A stretch of 64,000 bases of DNA from Gibbula magus (lineage: Eukaryota; Mollusca; Gastropoda; Trochida; Trochidae): contig OW388302.1 of assembly GCA_936450465.1 (NCBI GenBank), positions 10,937,530 to 11,001,529 of the forward strand. Direction: 5' to 3'. The position numbers were made by a program, and so were the translations under genes. Below, in pieces: positions 60,184-64,000 of the stretch (positions are counted from its first letter, which is position 1; every line of letters starts with the position of its first letter). The notes beneath the pieces are model-generated. The model ran no database searches. It was given only the letters and a program-made list of their open reading frames with translations, and was not told the DNA's origin.

Positions 60184-62998
60184 CTGTGAAAATGAATACC
60201 TACTTTCACCATCAATTCATTAATTTGAATGTGTTTTGAGAAACCTCGGAGAATAAAACTGAATCAGTTTCACAATATCATTAAAAGTTTGTGTTATGTC
60301 AGAATTTACTTTGTTTTATTGTTGAATGTATTTCGACATCCTCTAAAATGTTATGATAATTCCATTGATTGAGGTCTATATTATTCTTACCATAGCAATT
60401 AATAGGTAAAGGATATGGTAAGTGTATTCCATTTAATATTGAATACATCTTCGAAAACGTATTTACTGAAATTTGGACAATTAAACCGAAACTGTATTTC
60501 TTGGTATCATAGAATGTTCTTGTTCAATGAGGAATTTAATTTGCCATTTCCATTCGTGAAATATTTGTCAGCAGCCTCTGGCATGATATGGTCTTTTCAT
60601 TGATAAAGGTAAACATAAGTCCTTTCATACAATGTTGGAATAAATCATTGATAAAGGTAAACATAAATCAGTTCATAACATGTTTTAATCAATCATTGAT
60701 AAAGGTATACATAGGTCCGTTCACAACATTTTTAAATACATCGTTTGATAAATTAAGGTTGTAAAAAGTGTCTTAAAGGGGCAGTCATTTATATTTACTT
60801 TAGAGGGTAAAACATCTTATTACACAAACCAATTAGCCATTATTTTGACTTTCAAAAATTATCCCATGGCTTTATTGAGCCATGTACATTCATTTTTATC
60901 TTGGTTTTCTGAAAAGAGAAGGGTGTGTTACTGATGGTGAAATTATTTCTAAATACATTTCATCGACTTATTTGAGCGAAAAAGATACTGCCCCTTTAAA
61001 TTCAAGGTTTCTGAGTACTGCAACGAAATTAAGGATATAAAAATATGATAAATTCAATGTCTTTGTTTATTACAGAGATTTCATTACACTACCAGACATT
61101 TAGTATTTTGCAAAGTATTTGATGTTTAAAGTATGAACAAGTTTGAACAGTAAAACATTGTACTTAAAAGTTTCTTCTGGTGGTCCGACTCGATCGCTGC
61201 AAAATAAAAAAATGTATTGCATTCAACTTTAATCTAACTGGTAATTGTAGTCTTTACATTAATAAATTATCATGATTAAGGTTCCAACTACAAGTTCCTT
61301 GATCACGTCTGTCACGTAGACATTCTGCTGTGCTTCTGAGGAAACAAGAATAACAACACATTCACATTCAGCCGTCAAAGGGAAGAGCAATTAGGATTTC
61401 CACAGTCATTGACGCTTTACTTAAACTTCACTGCAATATTTTAACTGAGAACATTTACTTTCAAATATTACTTCGAATCTCTCATATAATTCTCTAATGA
61501 CCATTCAATGCTTCTCTGGTATAAAGATGACAATCAGATATATAGACAGTAAGGACAAGGATTATCATTTTCTAATGACTCGAATTATTGAATAATTTAG
61601 AATATGTAGTTCTCTCAACCACTGATGTGCTTACACACCTAATCCAAGCTGATACTTTAATCAACTGAAAAAATACTAGCAGTGTTATTAAAACATAAAT
61701 TCCGGAGATGGAATGTGGAAAACATTGAAAAATACGGGAAATTCTGAAAAATGCCGAAGTTTAGAGGAAGTAGAACCGTTAGCCGTGCAGTTAACATATG
61801 TTCGGACAAGGTCCCAATTTTTGTAATCCAAACATACAATATTCAGTTCTCAAATGTTCGGACAAGGTCTCACTTGTTGTAATCCAAACATACAATATTC
61901 GTGTTGATGGGCTGTCTAGATATAACGGGGAATTAACTCTAGGCAGTTGGAATCCAAAGTCCTTGAAACAGTTATGCACACATTTATTTGTAGGAAGAAT
62001 TATAACAACATAGTAACAAGTACAACTTGTAGATAACAGCTGATGCTTCCAGGGGCTATTTATCCATACAGAGTTTCACCCCTGGAGCTGAGATAGTCCT
62101 ATTGCTGAGTCCAGAACTAACTGATGAACAAAGAATTATCTTGGTGTTATAAAGGCAAAGAAGGTTATGCTTGGTTGGTTAGCGATTTCATTGGTCGAGT
62201 TTAAGTAAAACAGTTTGAACACCATGTAGACAGTTCATTGTTCTAATGGACTGACATGTCTGGATAGCTTGAAGATTAACGAAGTAATATCAATTAACAT
62301 GCCTAAATGCATTATCGATCTTTATTTAGCCTAAGGGGTTTCTAAAACTAGTACTGTCAGTGTCAAGGATTGCAAAAGGGATCAACTATTATAGATGATG
62401 AACCTGGTATGTCAAGATGTCTGTTCATAAATTGGGGATTAAAGAATTTACTGTTACTGTCACTTATCAGGAGATAATCAATTAAAGATTATGCCTTAGG
62501 TAGTGTGGATATATGCTCATCAGTTGGAGATTGCCTTATGTTGTGTTTTCAGATGAATGTTTATTCCCTAAAACTAAAATAATGAAGTAATCTGTCTTTG
62601 GATTAATATATATATATAATAGTATTGTGGAATTTGGTACATTTGATTCACATTCGCTAACTAGCGCTTTCAGCCATGTTGGCTTCTTCAGGTTAGTGTC
62701 AGTTGTGATATATATATTATATTATATATATATGTATTGTGAAATGTATGTTGAGTATGTGATGTGAAATATTTGAATAATGAAATAATTTGTCTAATGA
62801 ATTAACTAGTATATATCTGCTAATTTATCCTGGATAATATCTGTGAATTTGTAATAGATTTTTCTTATTCTATTTGCAAATATCATATAAAGTACAAGCT
62901 AAATTCTACTGTCAATCTGAAAAGTAAACTCGTTTTTAAAAAGCGGTTATGAAATTGGTATGATGAGCTTACTTTAGTTTTCACATAAACATAACCTA
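60184..62998. other. Upstream intron or intergenic region
   Basis: It holds the TTAA MITE at 60777-60995 and a 57-bp-spaced weak repeat (tcattgataaaggtaaacat at about 60599, 60646 and 60692). Two possible tiny minus-strand exons are 61292-61335 (after acceptor cttgtttcctcag, AQQNVYVTDVIKEL) and 61164-61196 (33 bp, phase 1 on both sides, IESDHQKKLL); neither is secure. Duplicated blocks containing atgttcggacaaggtc and tccaaacatacaatattc occur at 61798-61845 and 61855-61902. Confidence 0.4.
60777..60995. mobile_element. Short TTAA MITE (AGGGGCAG ends)
   Basis: TTAA at 60773-60776 and 60996-60999 flank 219 bp whose ends are aggggcag and ctgcccct. No ORF. It is a third TTAA-type family in the window. 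Confidence 0.7.
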
Positions 62999-62999
62999 C

Positions 63000-63120
63000 C
63001 GGCAGCTGTGGTAAATGGGTTTGATGCGTTCCTCACCCCTCCATGACGAAGGCCAGCAACACAAACTGTGTCTATATTTAATCTCCCGTTGACACTCTTA
63101 TCATTACAGTAGTAAGACAT
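63000..63120 (-). CDS. Candidate upstream exon of the STAND-type gene
   Basis: From ATG at 63120 it reads MSYYCNDKSVNGRLNIDT, then VCVAGLRHGGVRNASN and PFTTAA. It ends at donor g|GTAGGT (62999), in phase 1. The leftover G would join the AA that opens the NTPase exon. The composition is protein-like, but no family is recognised, no promoter is visible and the frame before the ATG gives no clear acceptor. It could equally be repeat-derived. Confidence 0.3.
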
Positions 63121-63440
63121 TTAAGCATTTATATTATTTATTTAATAAATATTTAATTAAAGGTCTTAGCAATTTCTTTGTCGCAACAGGTAACAGTATT
63201 TTGTTGCACATTTTAAACTGATTTTGGCTGATAACTACACTATTATGACAACAAAATATTTTGTCTTTTGGTCAGGTTCAGTCACTGCAAACAAAAATTT
63301 GTATTACGTACGTTTCATAGCAATATATGATAATCTCATGTGATGACGTATGTTTAATCACTTGATATTTATGTCAATACCACATTATATATATATTGTC
63401 CATTGTTCTTTCTGTGAGAAGTAATTGAGATCAAAGCTGT

Positions 63441-63910
63441 AAAGCTGTCGCCCAAAAGAAATGCCTACCTCATTATCCTTAAAATGAAAGATGAACTAAT
63501 TTTTGAAATATAATTAATGGTGGTCTCAACGTTTTGCTGAAACAAAAATTAATATGAAAGTCCTTGAAATCGTGGAACAACTGTGATTCGAGTCAATAAA
63601 ATTCATGAAAACCACGCCTAATGAAGACCGCTATTTCCGGTTGATTCACTTGCGCACCCTACCCACATACATCTGTAGCACGTGAATGTATGAAAATCTG
63701 TTTCACATATTATTCTGATCAAGAACTGATTGAAAACTAAACGATTATGTTGTCTCATTTCAACAATCGCCATTCTTTTGTGACATGACAACTTCTGAAA
63801 TTTAAATATATTATGCAGAAATGGTGCTATAATATTGCTAAACTGTTCATTATAGTTTTTTTCGAAATCTGATAAGATATTTGGTAGGTGTTTCTTTGGT
63901 AGACAGTGTA
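63441..63910. mobile_element. Tc1/mariner-like MITE, copy 2
   Basis: A diverged copy of 35951-36472 in the opposite orientation. The ends are aaagctgtcgcccaaaagaa and tttctttggtagacagtgta. Shared inner blocks are gtgattcgagtcaataaaat and gattcacttgcgca. Confidence 0.8.
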
Positions 63911-64000
63911 TCCCCTTTTGACATTGTAAATCATATCATCAAAAGTACAATATATGTAACAAATGTCATATGTCATTGTCAGTGTTTAAAAGTGACATTT
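63911..64000. other. No gene recognised
   Basis: Short AT-rich end of the window. Confidence 0.5.

Overview
The window is eukaryotic. It is AT-rich, has few and split exons with GT-AG borders, and is dominated by transposable elements. It most likely comes from a gastropod mollusc of the abalone/limpet kind. That placement rests on the tRNA-derived SINEs ending in (ACTC)n, the many non-LTR retrotransposons, the Penelope-like remnant and the small repeats with GACGGACGGA or 'gggcaataactc' cores, and is inference. No operon, rRNA or CRISPR was seen.

Host genes. The best-supported gene is on the minus strand. A 1.17 kb exon (59012-60183) encodes a P-loop STAND-type NTPase. It is joined in phase to a 0.95 kb exon (56327-57278) with about nine ankyrin repeats. 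That exon ends in a phase matching a terminal SPRY/B30.2-like exon at 37183-37847, across an 18.5 kb gap filled with retrotransposons. Together they would give about 930 residues of an innate-immunity-style receptor (NTPase, ankyrin, SPRY) whose N-terminal exons lie beyond 60183. Weaker exon candidates lie on the plus strand at 25.9-28.4 kb (a signal-peptide exon and two later exons) and on the minus strand at 28.3-28.5 kb (a Cys-rich segment). These last two sets conflict with each other.

Mobile elements, left to right. A 5'-truncated LINE with an intact RT reading frame (2.7-4.5 kb) abuts a 2 kb GGTAGTAGT satellite (4.5-6.6 kb). A Penelope-like element (minus strand) is split into 16820-17385 (RT part) and 9230-9586 (linker and GIY-YIG part) by a 7.2 kb foldback element (9587-16813). 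The arms of the foldback are built of tandem repeats. A stretch of minisatellites and SINEs follows (22-31 kb), then several MITEs (35-43 kb). At 44.8-55.2 kb there is a nest: an old LINE (B) is hit by a TTAA MITE, by a 411 bp LINE A tail, and at its own 3' tail by a 7.5 kb LINE A composite. That composite has a doubled 5' end and is itself split by a 2.16 kb hAT-like repeat element that contains a SINE. Target-site duplications can be read for most of these, so the order of events can be reconstructed.

The most unusual items are the foldback element nested in the Penelope element, the LINE A composite bounded by one 13 bp duplication, the three-fold ctaaaaat borders of the hAT-like element, the shared 3' tail of the SINE and LINE A, and the host gene whose probable intron holds the whole nest. 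No clearly new defence or regulatory system was seen.
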